A stretch of 64,000 nucleotides of DNA from Pictodentalium vernedei (GCA_031216915.1 CM062296.1:456024681-456088680); one strand, 5' to 3'. Shown: positions 54,984 to 64,000, counted from the first letter of the stretch. The notes: generated from the letters alone by a model not told the origin. Program-made: numbers and translations.

Positions 54984-56973
54984 TGGCTTAAACCTCTATC
55001 GCGTTCCGGTTGGCGGAAGGTTGTCGAGCTTTTCACAAGAATGGGCGTCGATTACGGACGACCCTTGGGTGAGAGGAGTAACTTCGGAAGGTCTAAAGAT
55101 ATCCTTCAAACGAAAGCCTCCATTAACTCGAAGTCCAAAGTGGACTCATCTTCCGTCAAATCCGCAGAAAAGAGACGCTCTGTTATCAGAGGTGCAGTCT
55201 CTTTTAATGAAGAACGCGGTAGAGGTCGTAGAAAACCAGGAATCTCCGGGATTCTACAGCCATCTGTTTCTGGTTCCGAAACCAGACGGCTCGTTCCGTC
55301 CAGTCATAGATTTGAGCTGGATAAACAAGCTGATCGTCGCTCCGAAGTTTTATATGGAGACGATTCGATCGGTCAGAGTGAGTATTCGGGTGAACGATTA
55401 TGCAACGAGCATAGATCTCAAAGATGCGTACTTTCACATCATGGTACATCCGACATTCCGTAAGTATCTACGCTTCGCAGTCCTAGGAGTGGTGTATCAA
55501 TTCCGGGCGATGTGCTTCGGATTGAATCTAGCACCCTGGGCTTTCACTCGGGTAATGAACTCGGTAATGATCTACTTCCGAGCTCATTCGTCTGCGGTAA
55601 CGTCGGCCTACCTGGACGACATTCTTCAGAGGTACGGCAACGAGTTAACGCTTCAGAACGATGTTCAGAATCTTCTTCTATTGCTCCGACGTCTCGGTTT
55701 TATAGTAAACGAGGAGAAGTCGGATCTGGTGCCGTCCAAGTCATTCACTCATCTGGGAATGAGCTTCGAGACGCACAACAATCTTGTTCGTCTGCCGTTA
55801 ACCAGAGCGAAATTAGTCAGTTGTTACGCTCGCTATTGTCTGCACGCAGACAAAGTCACGGCGAGAGAATTTATGAGACTGATAGGTCTGTGCGGAGCCG
55901 CCGCGGATCTCATTCCGATGGGGCGGTTACGCACACGTCCTCTTCAAATTTTCTTGACTCAGAATTGGAGTGTGAAAATTCATTCGCTCGATGTAGACGT
56001 TCTCTTGTCAGATCAAGTGAAACAAGAGATTCAGACTTGGGCAAACATTCAGTGGTTAACTCAGGGAGTTCCGCTGCAGTTGCCGGATCCGAGTTTTACC
56101 GTTATGACGGATGCCAGTCAAACAGGTTGGGGTGCATCATTAATCCCAACGGATTCGAGATGCCAGGGTCTTTGGGATCCGCAATTCCTGTGCAAGCACA
56201 TAAACATCAAGGAAATGATGTCAATTTGGCTTGCGTTACGTCACTGGATGGACATTATTCACGATGCTCATGTCCAAATCCTATCCGACAATACGACAGT
56301 AGTGGCGTATATACGGAATCAGGGAGGCACTCATTCAGTTCCGTTGTTCAATCTAACGGAAAGAATCCTTCTGTTTGCACTAGAACACCACGTTCTTCTT
56401 TCAGTCCGTCACATACCGGGTCGTCTGAATGTGCTAGCAGACTCCCTTTCACAAAAGGGTCGCTTGTTGCCGTCGGAGTGGACTCTCAACAAACAAGTAT
56501 TCAATCAGATTTGCTACCAATGGGAACGGCCAATGATAGACTTATTTGCGACACATCTCAACAATCAGTTGCAGACGTATGTGTCTCCATGTCCGGATCC
56601 AAGAGCATTTGCAGTAGACGCTCTGTCGATCCCTTGGGATGGAATGATAGGATATGCGTATCCTCCAGCGCCGTTAATTCAACAAGTATTGCTAAAGATA
56701 AAACAATCTCAATGCAAGATTCTGTTGGTAGCATCTCTGTCGCCACAGAGACCGTGGATAAATCTACTCAGGTGTCTATTGTGGGACCTACCGCGAAAGC
56801 TTCCTCCACGGGAGGATCTTCTTTCGCAGGGGAAATCGCGCCAACTCCATCACAACCCGCAAGGTCTCAACCTTCACGTTTTTCCGTTGTGCGGTCCTTC
56901 TTGCATGGCAAACACTTTACAGGACGAGCAGTGGACGCGATTTCTAACTGTAGGAGGACCTCCTCTTCGCTAA
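54658..56973 (+). CDS. E4 reverse transcriptase / RNase H / methyltransferase-like polyprotein
   Basis: 771-codon open frame with all RT blocks (FLVPKPDGSFRPVIDLS, SIDLKDAYFHI, GLNLAPWAFTR, YLDD near 55609-55620). RNase H (VMTDASQTGWGASL, SDNTTVVAYIRNQGG) is complete, and the DLFATHLNNQLQTYVSPCPD...YAYPP methyltransferase-like part is present. Unlike E1 it keeps the Val in HHVLLSVRH. It carries ADSLSQKG where the other copies read ADSLSRKG, a change in the last RNase H motif that might matter. No ATG near the conserved RT start. Confidence 0.92.
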   Translation: MTASFPLFMIKLQRKLRIFCCSNLLLRSRIQQTRIRQALLGLMRPREVPIEVPVRPLGLIRETVRIATLVRDVLQAGTIGRTPRGRRGEVRAVEDVVSPTAGLAGPGGDGLNLYRVPVGGRLSSFSQEWASITDDPWVRGVTSEGLKISFKRKPPLTRSPKWTHLPSNPQKRDALLSEVQSLLMKNAVEVVENQESPGFYSHLFLVPKPDGSFRPVIDLSWINKLIVAPKFYMETIRSVRVSIRVNDYATSIDLKDAYFHIMVHPTFRKYLRFAVLGVVYQFRAMCFGLNLAPWAFTRVMNSVMIYFRAHSSAVTSAYLDDILQRYGNELTLQNDVQNLLLLLRRLGFIVNEEKSDLVPSKSFTHLGMSFETHNNLVRLPLTRAKLVSCYARYCLHADKVTAREFMRLIGLCGAAADLIPMGRLRTRPLQIFLTQNWSVKIHSLDVDVLLSDQVKQEIQTWANIQWLTQGVPLQLPDPSFTVMTDASQTGWGASLIPTDSRCQGLWDPQFLCKHINIKEMMSIWLALRHWMDIIHDAHVQILSDNTTVVAYIRNQGGTHSVPLFNLTERILLFALEHHVLLSVRHIPGRLNVLADSLSQKGRLLPSEWTLNKQVFNQICYQWERPMIDLFATHLNNQLQTYVSPCPDPRAFAVDALSIPWDGMIGYAYPPAPLIQQVLLKIKQSQCKILLVASLSPQRPWINLLRCLLWDLPRKLPPREDLLSQGKSRQLHHNPQGLNLHVFPLCGPSCMANTLQDEQWTRFLTVGGPPLR

Positions 56974-57929
56974 ACTATGCGGCTAAGTGGAAGGTTTTTC
57001 GTCGTTGGTATAGGGATCATTCTGTAGATATATTCGATCCCTCTATACCAGACATTGCAAACTTTCTAGTATACTTGTTTGACGAAATCAAACTGCAGCC
57101 TGTTACTATAAAGGGTTATAGATCTATGTTATCTGATACCTATGCACATCATGATAGTTTACAAATTGGATCTAATGTCTCTTTATCTAAGTTGGTTAGA
57201 AACTTTTCGATAAATAGACCCAGAACTCTTAGATTAATTCCTAAGTGGAATTTAGCTTGGGTTCTTCTTAAATTGAAGGAAAAGCCATTTGAACCTCTTG
57301 GGACAGTAGATTTCAAATTCTTATCTTATAAGACAGCTTTTCTCTTAGCTTTCTCTTCGGCTAGAAGAGTCAGTGAGCTTCATGCACTATCGGTGGATGA
57401 TTCTCATTATCGTAGTGTTGGGAACACTATCACCTTCACTACTAATGTGGGTTTTTTAGCTAAGAATCAGGTTCCTAATAAATATCCGGAACCTATTGTT
57501 ATTAAGGCTCTTCCGTCTTCAGACGGGCGTAGGCCTTTACTCTGTCCTGTTAGAGCATTACGTATCTATAAACAGAGATCTCAGTTTATCAGAAAGGGAC
57601 GGAAACGTTTCTTTCTGTCTTTGATGCCTAATAGAAAGGACATTTCAGTCCATTCTATTGCTAGATGGATTCAATTAACTATCTGTACTGCTTATGAAAA
57701 TTTATCTTCTTCTCAGCAGTCTGTGCTTAAGATTTCTGCTCATGAAGTAAGAGCTCTTTCTACTTCCTGGGCTTATGCTAGTAGTGTTGCTATTACAGAT
57801 TTAATGAAGGCTGCTTATTGGTCTCAGCCATCCACATTTACGAATTTTTATCTCAGAAATATTGAGTCCATTTCTGGAGACCTGCATTGTTTAGGTCCAT
57901 TATCTGTTGCTCAGAGTGTCGTCCACTAA
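55512..57929 (+). CDS. E4 tyrosine recombinase
   Basis: 805 open codons from the first ATG after a TAA at 55461-55463. The catalytic part is complete: SARRVSELHALS, HEVRALSTSWAY and STFTNFYLRNIE with the expected Tyr. The TAA arose by a change (CGA to CGT) that is silent for Arg in RT. Upstream, 55041-55463 is the rest of the overlapping frame. Translation of YR probably starts further inside, since the overlap region is Ser-rich and variable. This copy is the best candidate for an active recombinase. Confidence 0.86.
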   Translation: MLRIESSTLGFHSGNELGNDLLPSSFVCGNVGLPGRHSSEVRQRVNASERCSESSSIAPTSRFYSKRGEVGSGAVQVIHSSGNELRDAQQSCSSAVNQSEISQLLRSLLSARRQSHGERIYETDRSVRSRRGSHSDGAVTHTSSSNFLDSELECENSFARCRRSLVRSSETRDSDLGKHSVVNSGSSAAVAGSEFYRYDGCQSNRLGCIINPNGFEMPGSLGSAIPVQAHKHQGNDVNLACVTSLDGHYSRCSCPNPIRQYDSSGVYTESGRHSFSSVVQSNGKNPSVCTRTPRSSFSPSHTGSSECASRLPFTKGSLVAVGVDSQQTSIQSDLLPMGTANDRLICDTSQQSVADVCVSMSGSKSICSRRSVDPLGWNDRICVSSSAVNSTSIAKDKTISMQDSVGSISVATETVDKSTQVSIVGPTAKASSTGGSSFAGEIAPTPSQPARSQPSRFSVVRSFLHGKHFTGRAVDAISNCRRTSSSLNYAAKWKVFRRWYRDHSVDIFDPSIPDIANFLVYLFDEIKLQPVTIKGYRSMLSDTYAHHDSLQIGSNVSLSKLVRNFSINRPRTLRLIPKWNLAWVLLKLKEKPFEPLGTVDFKFLSYKTAFLLAFSSARRVSELHALSVDDSHYRSVGNTITFTTNVGFLAKNQVPNKYPEPIVIKALPSSDGRRPLLCPVRALRIYKQRSQFIRKGRKRFFLSLMPNRKDISVHSIARWIQLTICTAYENLSSSQQSVLKISAHEVRALSTSWAYASSVAITDLMKAAYWSQPSTFTNFYLRNIESISGDLHCLGPLSVAQSVVH

Positions 57930-58925
57930 ACAGTTGCAACTATAGTTATGCAGGCTTTCTGTTCCGGCGGTGACTCCGTCCGGCTGCCCTCTTCGCTCTG
58001 GGCTATTTGACCCAGGGCAAGGGGAAGGGGGGGGGGGGGGGGGGGGGGTGTTCCCTTAGGTCACCTGCTTTATAGTGAAAAGCAAGGGAATGCCTCCTCC
58101 AAGTCAGTATTTCTGAGTCGCTTCCGGGATGGTTTTAAAGTGTAATATTAATGTTAAAATTCATTCATGTCTTATTTTTAAAGTGTAGCTCGGTGTGAAG
58201 CATTTGTATATGTCAAGTGTCAAACGGGCTTTAATATACAATACTCGGACACTTTTAAATGACTATAAAGAGTCTCAATTCTCTGGACTACTTTATTTAT
58301 TGGCTTGCTTTAAAAATAATTAGTATAAGGGATATACTGGATGTTAATAGAGAACATGAATGTTATTGTGCTCAATTATTAAGGGTAGTGTATCTTTCTA
58401 ATTTAATATTAAATAAGAAAGATACATGTAAAGCCTAATACTCCTTTTCTCCTTAAGGGGTTACCTCTTTACTATATAGTTGAGCTTATTGGATTTTCCT
58501 CTATGTCCTAGGCCCTCCAGCCTGTTTACTATTCAGCTAAGTCTGGGTCATTGGTACAGTATAAAAATGTTAAAAAATTTATAGTAATTTATATATTTTT
58601 TATACTTACCAATGACCCAGACGGGGATGGCCCTCCCTGGAGTTGGGAACTCTTGCCTCCCCGCTGAGTACATAGCGCTGACCAGGCACTGCCAGTAAGA
58701 ATGATAATTGGCGCCAATTTCGGGATGTCTGCGTCACTGCGCATGCGCAGTAGAGGCGTAGTATGGAGGTCCTTTAGGACATGATTTCTTTTTGTTTTGG
58801 ATGCAAATTTTGGGGATTGGGGGGCAAAATTTGTGTTTGGCCCTGGTTTTGTTAGAGTTAGCACCAGCTAAGTCTGGGTCATTGGTAAGTATAAAAAATA
58901 TATAAATTACTATAAATTTTTTAAC
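57930..58925 (+). repeat. E4 3' UTR, ICR and right ITR
   Basis: G run of about 22 at 58027-58048. The ICR at 58535-58622 joins complements of the left and right ends at TGTTAAAAAA. The right ITR carries GGTAAGT (58885-58890) and ends TTTTTTAAC. Confidence 0.88.
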
Positions 58926-59565
58926 TTTCTATAATATTTGTTTTTTCTATAATATTTGTTGGTCATAGGTATGCCCACACTAGTTATTTTTTTTTTTTAT
59001 TACTTGTTCACTTAGAAATTGTGTCCGTCCGAGCCAAATTTTGTCTGTTCAGCCTGTATCTCGGGTATTGAATGTGCTATTACAATGAAATTTGCCGTGA
59101 ACACTGCTTATGGTATAGGCTTTAAGAAAAGGATACAATGATGTTTCTCACATTCTCCTTTTTAGAGTTATCCCTCTTTTTTGACTTGGAAATTGTAGGA
59201 AATAGACATTATTTGTCTGTTCAGCCTGTATCTCAGGTATGGGTTATCGGATTTCAGTGAAATATGGCATGCAGTTTGCCTATGACAAAGGCTTCTGCCT
59301 CATTGCATAAAACTTCCAAACATCAAACAATTTACCATACCTTTTAACTTAGAAATTGTTGGAAATTGTTGAAAACCTTGGAAGAAAATGGGGGGGGGGG
59401 GGGGGGGGTTATACTGGGTTGTGTCCGACCATCTGTGCATCCATCTGTCAGTCCGTATGAGAATATTCATCAATAATATTTGTTGGTCATAGGTATGCCC
59501 ACACTAGGCGGTACACCACGTGGGGGTATGCACCGGACGAAAGTCCAGCTCTTGTTGAATTTGGT
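58926..59565. mobile_element. pearl/Helentron-like fragment M
   Basis: 'ctataatatttgttggtcat' with 'aggtatgcccacacta' occurs at about 58941-58983 and again at 59475-59508. Cores have 'tctgttcagcctgtatctc' (59043, 59217). A G run (59392-59408) leads into a CATC/GTCC tract (59430-59455), and the end is 'gaaagtccagctcttgttg' (59539-59557). It relates to fragment L on the other side of E4. Confidence 0.6.
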
Positions 59566-60408
59566 CAATTTTTTGTAGAATTTCACCTGTATGGTACTTG
59601 CAGGGGCATCATATGTGTCTTACAGACACAGAACATGTACAAGTAACAAATCACTGTTTGCTCTTCAACATCCTGTGTTCATGTGCTGTGCAGGGTCATG
59701 ATTCAGTCTAGTTTATTATATGCATTGTGATGTAATTGCAATTAAAGCTGCAATTAAAACACCTAAATGTTGAAAACTCACAATGATATCCATCTGAACT
59801 TACTATGTAATGCATGCCACTTCCAAAGAGATATTCCCTCGTATTAATTAGATAAGATTTTCTTTTCCAGAATTGCCCACTATTAAACTCTGCAGTTATC
59901 ATTTCAAACTCAGCTGGTATAGTGCTGATCGTTACTGATATGAACCAGGATAGAGTTGCCCCCCTTGATGCATAACTAGGTGCAACCAGTTTGTTTATTT
60001 TGAAATCTTCAACCGTTTTTGCTGAACGCATTCAGGAAAATTGGTGTGACCAGGCATAATGGTGTGACTGGAAGTTCAGTTTTTGTATGATGAGGAATTT
60101 AAAGATGGCAATACGAAAGGATAAGGTGGGTGAGATAGGAAAGAAAAGAGTTATACAGAAAATTCAGTGCAGACTAAGATTCAGCGTCATAAGCAGAGTT
60201 TTGTCAAAGTTGAAGAAAACATAATTAGCTATCCGAATATCACACAACTTCCCAGTGGGGAAGCTGAAATGTTCGGATAGCTGAACTAGGGGAAGAATAA
60301 ACTTTGTGAAAAGAATGAGAAACAATAACACTGTCAGAAAACTGTAACAGACCCGAGAACATTTTGTACTTATTTGGTTTGGCTTAATAAATAAAGAGGT
60401 TATTATTC
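59566..60408. other. intron DNA with one unrecognised minus frame
   Basis: A 107-codon minus frame (60031-59708) contains AEFEMITAEFNSGQFWKRK and GSGMHYIVSSDG. It looks more protein-like than its neighbours, but I recognise no family. It could be a fossil transposon fragment. A weak hairpin with TCAGCTATCCGAA-type arms lies at about 60222-60286. Confidence 0.35.
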
Positions 60409-60530
60409 GGTTAGTGTCATATCGACCGATAAATCAGCCCTCGGTAACTTTACTTCAGCCTTCGACCTACGGTCTCAGGCTGATAAGAAGTTACCTTGGG
60501 TTGATATCTCGACTGGTATGAAACCTAACC
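60409..60530. repeat. fold-back repeat of 122 bp
   Basis: Outer arms GGTTAGTGTCATATCGACC and its diverged complement GATATC...GGTATGAAACCTAACC; inner arms CGGTAACTTTACTTCAGCC and GGCTGATAAGAAGTTACC. MITE-like. Confidence 0.75.
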
Positions 60531-60637
60531 AATTAATTTAGATATTTGTTAGTAATTTCCCACTATCTTATCAGGTAGCATATTATAAAATGCTTTATTG
60601 TATGCTAGCCTGTGAATTAGCGTAAATTATCTAAAAG

Positions 60638-60682
60638 ATATTTCTCGATATCCATCGACTTGATGGATAACGAGGAATATCC
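60638..60682. repeat. short hairpin
   Basis: GATATTTCTCGATATCCATC pairs with GATGGATAACGAGGAATATC around a short loop. Confidence 0.6.
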
Positions 60683-61025
60683 TTCAGTAGCTTATCCCTC
60701 AGTAGCTTCCTAACTGACGTCACGCTTCGGCACATCATGTCGCCTTGAACATCGCCTTGAAGGCACAATCAGCTGGTCTTTGTTATTGTTTTGAAACGTA
60801 CGTGTTTGAGGGGTCTTAACAAAAGCTTTCTTGTTTGTCTAGTTGTGGGAGTGTAGTGGCTCATTGTTTAGTGCATTCAGGCCTGAAAATAAGCAGTCTG
60901 ACATTTGTAGAATAAGGTCCCTAGAGGGTGAATTTGCTGATGCTATCCCATACAGTGGGCCAATTTATCCTCTGGGTATCTCTTTCTGTTTAGTTTTGAG
61001 ACCCTGATTCAGACTGAGGTTCACA

Positions 61026-61088
61026 GAGGGTAAATTTAGTGATGCTACCCTGCTATGCAGGGTAGCATCACTAAATTCACCCTCTGGG
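61026..61088. repeat. near-perfect long palindrome
   Basis: Arms of about 29 bp (AGAGGGTAAATTTAGTGATG... and its complement ending ACCCTCT) around a TAT loop. A diverged half-copy lies upstream ('agagggtgaatttgctgatg', 60912-60931). Confidence 0.85.
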
Positions 61089-61129
61089 GACCTCATTTTG
61101 CAGATGCCAGTCTGTTTATTTTCTGGCTT

Positions 61130-61450
61130 GAGTGCATTGGACTTCAGATTGAAAGGTTGTAGGATCCCTCCTGACCTGTGTCATCTGTGGTGTATCTTTG
61201 GGCAAAACATGTATTCCCCATTGCACTAGTGGAAGTACAGTGGTTTCTGTGGTTGAGATATAAAGACATTTTATGATTCGCAAATCCTCAACCAGTGCTA
61301 ACCCAGAGGGTGCCTTGTTAACAGTTAAAGAGTCCAATGGTTACTTGCCTTGGTTCTGTGGTTATCTCCGCATACTCCAGTTTCGTCTTCCATAAAACTG
61401 TCCAACATATGACCTTGACTGTTGAAAGTGTCATTCAAGTCCAAAACATA
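61130..61450 (+). mobile_element. old diverged SINE copy
   Basis: The tail resembles the two younger SINEs: 'cttccataaaactgtcc', 'atgaccttgactgttgaaag', 'tgtcattcaagtcc'. The body has TGTATCTTTGGGCAAAACAT for TGTCCTTGGGCAAGGCACTT. The head resembles neither clearly. Confidence 0.6.
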
Positions 61451-61582
61451 AAGAATTATTTACTCTAGTGATACATTTGTTTCTTAATCAATTACAATAG
61501 AACTCTCTCAATAGGATATCTCTTATCAAATAACCGTATAAATCTTCCAAACGCCAAACCAGTCCAAAGTTAACCTGTTAAT

Positions 61583-61905
61583 TATGCCCCGACCTCTGAA
61601 GGAGGATTTTGGGATATCTATTGAAGCCCTCCGTCCATCAGTCTGTCTGTCCATACAAACATTTTGCATTGTAATTTCAAAACCATCGGTCGTATTTGGA
61701 TCTCCTTTGGTATCCTGATAGATCCTCATGGGGGAACAGATATGCACAAGGAACGGGTTCCGTCCAATAATTTTCCCAGAGTTATGGCCCTTTTTCACTC
61801 TTTCGACTTTTTTAAGTCCCCCAATACCAGTACCTTTAAGGCTACTTCGAATATGCCTTCGGGTCAGGGGCAGTGACCCACGCTTTGCATAGCCCTTGTT
61901 GCATG
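61583..61905. mobile_element. pearl/Helentron-like fragment N
   Basis: Begins TGCCCCGACCTCTGAAGGAG, with a short CGTC/TGTC tract (61630-61652) and a core containing 'gttccgtccaataattttcc' and 'agagttatggccctttttca'. Ends with CTTCGGGTCAGGGGCAGTGACC and 'gcccttgttgcatg'. Confidence 0.6.
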
Positions 61906-62034
61906 TAAGTTGCAGAGTAAACTCCTGTTAATTGAATTAAAAAAATCTTGTGTTCTGTTATAGACTTACTCCGAAGTCCACTGAATGACTTGGTGTGTAC
62001 AGACCTATTTAGCCTCAGTGGAACCAAGATGTCC

Positions 62035-62091
62035 ATTTAATCTATTATATCTTATTTGAAAGAGCTGTCAGACAGATATAATAGATTAAAT
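62035..62091. repeat. hairpin with 18-bp perfect arms
   Basis: ATTTAATCTATTATATCT pairs with AGATATAATAGATTAAAT. A second hairpin (ATATCTTGTTT..ACAGAG / CTCTGT.AAACGAGATAT) lies at 62263-62308. Together they suggest a degraded fold-back element of about 300 bp. Confidence 0.7.
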
Positions 62092-62384
62092 GTTCAGTTT
62101 ATCAGAAGAAAATGGGAAGTTAAACAAGCCAAAATAGAATAAATACTCAGTTTCACACAAGAAAACAGAAAACGGCTGAATTCCAGTTAATTAAATACGC
62201 CTGTTAATTTAATATTTTTCACTGGCAAAGTGTCTATTCAATTGACAGGATTTTACTGTATATCTTGTTTAACAGAGCACATAGAGCTCTGTCAAACGAG
62301 ATATTATGGATTAAGTTCCTACTTTGGAAATTGTGGATGCAAATAGTATGTAATGCAAAAAAATGTTTTGTTTTACTGTAGACA

Positions 62385-62920
62385 TTTTGTTAGGACTAAA
62401 AAAGTTAAAAGTCTGTTTCTCAGGCCCTCCCGCATGGTCCTTTTGGCTGCCATATGCTCTCTTTTTATAACCAAGGCAAACTTAAAAAAATAATAAATGA
62501 TTTATGTCTTGCTCGAACCTGATGCATAAGAAATTTTATAATGATCGGACAAGAACTACAGGGTGTAGCCTCTGCCAAAGAAAATGTGAACAGACATCCA
62601 GACTCGCATACTCACGCACGTGTGATGGCAATAGCTTATCTTGACTCTGTCAAGTTAAGCTAAAAAGAAAAATTAAATGGTTTATGTCTGAAATTTTATC
62701 CAAGTTAATGATATCATTGTCTTATCATTGCGAAGCCTTCTTGCACTCAAGGGACGAAATACACCACCACTCCTGCTATTCTGTAGATTATGAGGCCTAA
62801 ATCATAAAACAAACCAAGAACATGAACTTTTGATGGCAAAGAAATAATTACAAAAAATAAAAAACGCCCACCCACATGCAGTTTTACAAGAAACAGAAGA
62901 TCTACTCTGTGGGGCCTGTG
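62385..62920. repeat. dispersed repeat, copy 2, split by a small insertion
   Basis: Matches 7340-7725 on both sides of an inserted segment (about 62506-62665) that ends in a pearl-like hairpin (GATGGCAATAGCTTATCTTG...AAGTTAAGCTA). The host words 'aaatgatttatgtct' and 'aaatggtttatgtct' on the two sides may be a target duplication. Confidence 0.7.
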
Positions 62921-63222
62921 TCGATTACATTTTTATTCATTTACCAGGGATATACTCAATCCATTTACAATGAACAGGTCAAATGTGTACTAAAAGTAAA
63001 TGCTTTGACAATTGATAATATTATGCAGTTAACAGGGTTACTCTATTAAACAATATGGCATTAAGTGGAATGTATTGCTGACAGAATGCTACCCCCCTAA
63101 AAAATATGCATATGCATGTTAGGCAAAATTAAATTTTGGAATTGTTCATTACTGTAATAGGTATCAGGGTTACAGACTTCCTAATATTTTCGAAATAGAG
63201 TAGAAATATTTTTATCTTGTAG
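62921..63222 (+). other. end of PAAF1 intron B-C
   Basis: No gene. The acceptor 'tttttatcttgtag' precedes exon C. Confidence 0.6.
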
Positions 63223-63338
63223 ATATTTGAAATGGATTGTTCTGATGCAGCAAATTGTTGTGCCTTCTTATCGAATACCTCAGCTGTTTGTGGATCTCAA
63301 GATGGCCATATCACAATTATTGATATTAGAAATTACAG
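63223..63338 (+). CDS. PAAF1: PAAF1 exon C (WD40 blade)
   Basis: Exon between TTATCTTGTAG and the donor GTATGT. It reads IFEMDCSDAANCCAFLSNTS then AVCGSQDGHITIIDIRNY. It matches the PAAF1 segment with D..NCC.FLS and a .SQDG.I..ID.R blade. It enters in phase 0, as exon B requires, and leaves in phase 2. The rest of the gene lies beyond the right edge. Confidence 0.85.
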
Positions 63339-63438
63339 GTATGTAGAGATGGGCAATATGCAGAAAAAAACACCAATATCAAGGCGATACCAAACTAGAG
63401 TGGGTATCAGTACCCCGTGGCTCACCAACAGGTGGCCA

Positions 63439-64000
63439 ATGTAAAGGGGTGGCTGGAGTAAAAAAAAAAAGTTCAAAACCTGCACACAAAAATCCAAAAT
63501 TAAAGAAAATAAGCAGCTAAAGGGTTAAATAATATAATAATAAACCCTAAGAAGCATGCTAACATAAAATAGGAACCATATATGCTACAAGGTAAGTCTC
63601 TACTTTGAAGAAAAGAAAGACAAACCTCAAAACCTGCACATAAAAGTAAAAAAAAAAGTATCACATTTGTTTCAATGGGTTAAAATTGAGAAAAATACCC
63701 TGATAATGTCACAGTAACCACCATGGCAATATGCCAGTAAGGTGAAACCCTACCTGAAAAATATCCACTTGGAAGAAAAGAAAGAAAAACCTCAAAACCT
63801 GCACATAAAAGTCAAAAAAGTATCACATTTGTTTCAAAGGGTTAAAATTTAGAAAAATACCCTGAAAATGTTACAATAACCACCATGGCAATATGCCAGT
63901 GAGGTAAAACTCCACTTAAAAAAAATATCAAAACCTGCACACAAAAGTCCAAAATTAAAGTAAATAAGCAGCTAAAGGGTTAAATAATATAATAATAGCC
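63439..64000. repeat. tandem repeat array running off the right edge
   Basis: 'aacctgcaca' recurs at 63477, 63631, 63795 and 63932. The word 'ataagcagctaaagggttaa' with 'ataatataataata' occurs at about 63511 and 63964, and 'ccaccatggcaatatgccag' at about 63719 and 63880. Units are about 140-165 bp in an alternating order. Incomplete. Confidence 0.8.

Larger units (their letters stand above)
51793..58925 (+). mobile_element. DIRS-like retrotransposon E4, best-preserved copy
   Basis: About 7.13 kb: left ITR 51793-51994, right ITR 58698-58925, ICR 58535-58622. Gag and RT frames are open along their full length and the YR catalytic part is intact. It differs from E1 by scattered substitutions and very few indels. 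The flanks differ from those of E1, so the two are separate insertions, not a segmental duplication. Confidence 0.94.

Overview
The window looks like intron-rich DNA of an invertebrate animal, most probably a mollusc and perhaps a bivalve. The only host gene I can support is on the + strand. Three short exons (30745-30939, 34054-34145, 63223-63338) have consensus splice sites and matching phases, and read as consecutive parts of the WD40 protein PAAF1 (proteasomal ATPase-associated factor 1). Everything else is PAAF1 intron, including one of about 29 kb, packed with transposable elements. The mollusc guess rests on pearl/Helentron-like non-autonomous elements (tetranucleotide tract plus tandem cores near 165-170 bp), SINEs with 5S-rRNA and tRNA heads, and abundant DIRS retroelements.

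Four DIRS-like tyrosine-recombinase retrotransposons dominate, all on the + strand like the host gene: E1 (12498-19627), E2 (22488-29633), E3 (43913-49101, truncated) and E4 (51793-58925). Full copies have ITRs of about 200 bp, an internal complementary region (ICR) just before the right ITR, and gag, RT/RNase H/methyltransferase-like and tyrosine recombinase (YR) frames. E1 and E4 are nearly identical and largely intact. E2 and E3 form a second, older subfamily with frameshifts, nonsense codons and deletions. In E1, gag and YR share one frame interrupted by a single TGA, and the RT frame overlaps both.

Other regions: a decayed minus-strand CR1/L2-like LINE (about 1300-4430); pearl/Helentron-like arrays at 4.8-6.8, 9.4-12.4, 20.6-22.5, 29.6-30.7, 37.0-38.9, 40.2-43.9, 49.1-50.6, 51.4-51.8, 58.9-59.6 and 61.6-61.9 kb; two nested insertion stacks (31.0-32.8 kb: old repeat, 5S-headed SINE, hAT-like MITE; 35.6-39.9 kb: tRNA-headed SINE, hAT-like element, pearl-like element and a TA-flanked MITE with a long hairpin); several fold-back repeats; and a tandem array running off the right edge.

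I found no CRISPR array, functional rRNA or tRNA gene, operon or toxin gene. The least ordinary material is the coding layout of the DIRS elements, regulatory-looking palindromes and a strong splice donor in their termini, and the shared core length of sequence-unrelated arrays.
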